A program made the translations under genes and the position numbers. A stretch of DNA of 7,127 nt, from positions 1-7,127 of the forward strand of contig CALPKD020000060.1 in assembly GCA_943324055.2 (NCBI GenBank), given 5' to 3'. This document shows, piece after piece, positions 6,187-7,127 of this stretch. Within the stretch, counting starts at the first letter, position 1. Every line of letters begins with the position of its first letter. Source of the DNA: Chitinophaga pinensis. Lineage in GTDB: Bacteria > Bacteroidota > Bacteroidia > Chitinophagales > Chitinophagaceae. Under the pieces are notes generated by a model. That model did not search any database. It was not told the origin of the DNA and worked only from the letters and a program-made list of their open reading frames with translations.

Positions 6187-7127
6187 ATGCAATCTATCGA
6201 CCAATTTTTCCCATTTCTAAATAAGCCTTTTAAGGCAGTAATCACTTCCCATCAAAAACCTGATGGTGATGCTATGGGCTCAAGTTTAGCCTTGTATCAC
6301 TTTTTAGTTCAATTAGGACATGATGTAACGGTGGTGTCCCCAACAAACTGGGCTCAATTTTTAAATTGGATGCCAGGGACGGATAAAGTGATTGATTTTG
6401 AACACAATAAGGAATTATCAACAACTTTAGTAAATGAGGCAGATTATGTATTCTGTCTTGATTTTAACATCTTGCACAGAACTAAAAATTTAGAACCGGT
6501 CATTCAAGCATCCAAAGCCATTAAAATATTAATTGACCATCATCAACAACCTGATACACCGTCCTTTGGTTATGGGATTAGTGATGTTCAAATGAGCTCG
6601 ACCTGTGAGATGATTTATGATTTTATTGTTCAATCAGGACACAGTAACTTGATTACATTAGATATTGCAACCTGCTTATATACTGGTTTAATGACCGATA
6701 CTGGCTCCTTCCGATTCCCATCTACCACAGCTTCAGTTCATAAAATTGTCGCCCATTTAAAAGAGTTGGGTTTAAAACATTCTATTATCCATGAAAACAT
6801 CTATGACCAATCTACGGAAGGTCGTTTGAAATTTATGGGAAATGCCTTTTTGAATAGAATGCAGATAATGTATGATTATAATACCGCCATTTTAGCCATC
6901 CCTAAAACGGACATCTACAAATTTGAATTAAGAACGGGGGATACAGAAGGCTTAGTAAATTATTTATTGTCAATACAAGGCATTAAATTTGCAGCCATTG
7001 TTATTGACAGAGAAGAGGAAAGAAAATGGAGTTTTAGGAGTAAAGGTAAGTTTGATGTCAATATCTTTGCAAGAACTCATTTTGAAGGGGGTGGACATGC
7101 AAATGCGGCTGGAGGAAGATCTTCAAA
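6187..7127 (+). CDS. nrnA: DHH/DHHA1 phosphoesterase, NrnA-like (3' end outside window)
   Basis: Cytoplasmic Mn-dependent phosphoesterase. Family members such as Bacillus NrnA degrade 2-5 nt RNA fragments and remove the 3'-phosphate from pAp. The frame is open from the ATG at 6187 to the window edge (313 complete codons); the family is usually about 320-350 residues, so only a short C-terminal piece is missing. DHH-domain metal motifs are visible: H22-Q-K-P-D26-G-D28, D92 in C-L-D-F-N, D117-H-H119, and D171-T-G-S-F. The DHHA1 domain motif G-G-G-H-A-N-A-A-G-G is at 301-310, near the cut end, where it binds the substrate's terminal phosphate or base. The ATG at 6187 is preferred because the usual pattern follows it and the promoter box is 7 bp upstream. 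It is divergent from ndk. NrnA versus another DHH/DHHA1 member (pAp phosphatase, c-di-AMP hydrolase) cannot be settled by eye, though the stand-alone two-domain form without PAS or GGDEF domains favours NrnA. Confidence 0.92.
   Translation, partial: MQSIDQFFPFLNKPFKAVITSHQKPDGDAMGSSLALYHFLVQLGHDVTVVSPTNWAQFLNWMPGTDKVIDFEHNKELSTTLVNEADYVFCLDFNILHRTKNLEPVIQASKAIKILIDHHQQPDTPSFGYGISDVQMSSTCEMIYDFIVQSGHSNLITLDIATCLYTGLMTDTGSFRFPSTTASVHKIVAHLKELGLKHSIIHENIYDQSTEGRLKFMGNAFLNRMQIMYDYNTAILAIPKTDIYKFELRTGDTEGLVNYLLSIQGIKFAAIVIDREEERKWSFRSKGKFDVNIFARTHFEGGGHANAAGGRSS

Noticed and set aside
1..7127. A previously undescribed multi-gene system
   Set aside because: All six genes belong to well-known families with intact catalytic residues and normal lengths, and the spacers are short and explained by promoters and a terminator.

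Overview
The window looks like ordinary chromosome from a low-GC member of the Bacteroidota. The evidence is AT-rich sequence, no Shine-Dalgarno sites ahead of any start, and exact TAnnTTTG promoter boxes (the Bacteroidota -7 element) in both intergenic gaps that need promoters. The order xylB-xylA-transporter and the protein sequences also fit this phylum. I cannot place the genus from sequence alone. All bases are accounted for by six genes and three short spacers. There are no RNA genes, mobile elements, CRISPR arrays or long repeats.

Bases 1-4205 (+) are the end of a xylose-use operon: xylulokinase (5' part outside the window), then xylose isomerase 9 bp later, then a 14-helix sodium:sugar symporter 4 bp later. 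Together they import xylose with Na+, isomerise it to xylulose, and phosphorylate it to xylulose 5-phosphate for the pentose phosphate pathway. The operon promoter and any regulator lie upstream of the window.

Bases 4206-5583 (+) hold a 49-bp spacer with a promoter box and a small inverted repeat, then a DEAD-box-type RNA helicase whose motif II reads DEMD. Bases 5584-5690 hold a strong bidirectional terminator shared by the helicase and the convergent gene ndk (5691-6107, -).

A 79-bp spacer at 6108-6186 carries two back-to-back promoter boxes serving ndk and a DHH/DHHA1 phosphoesterase of the NrnA type, which runs off the right edge (+). These two act in nucleotide and nanoRNA turnover.

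I found no convincing undescribed system. The points most worth a second look are the near-leaderless starts of the helicase and nrnA, the overlapping divergent promoter, the Na+-symporter in a slot often held by an H+-type xylose carrier, and a substitution in its predicted sodium site.
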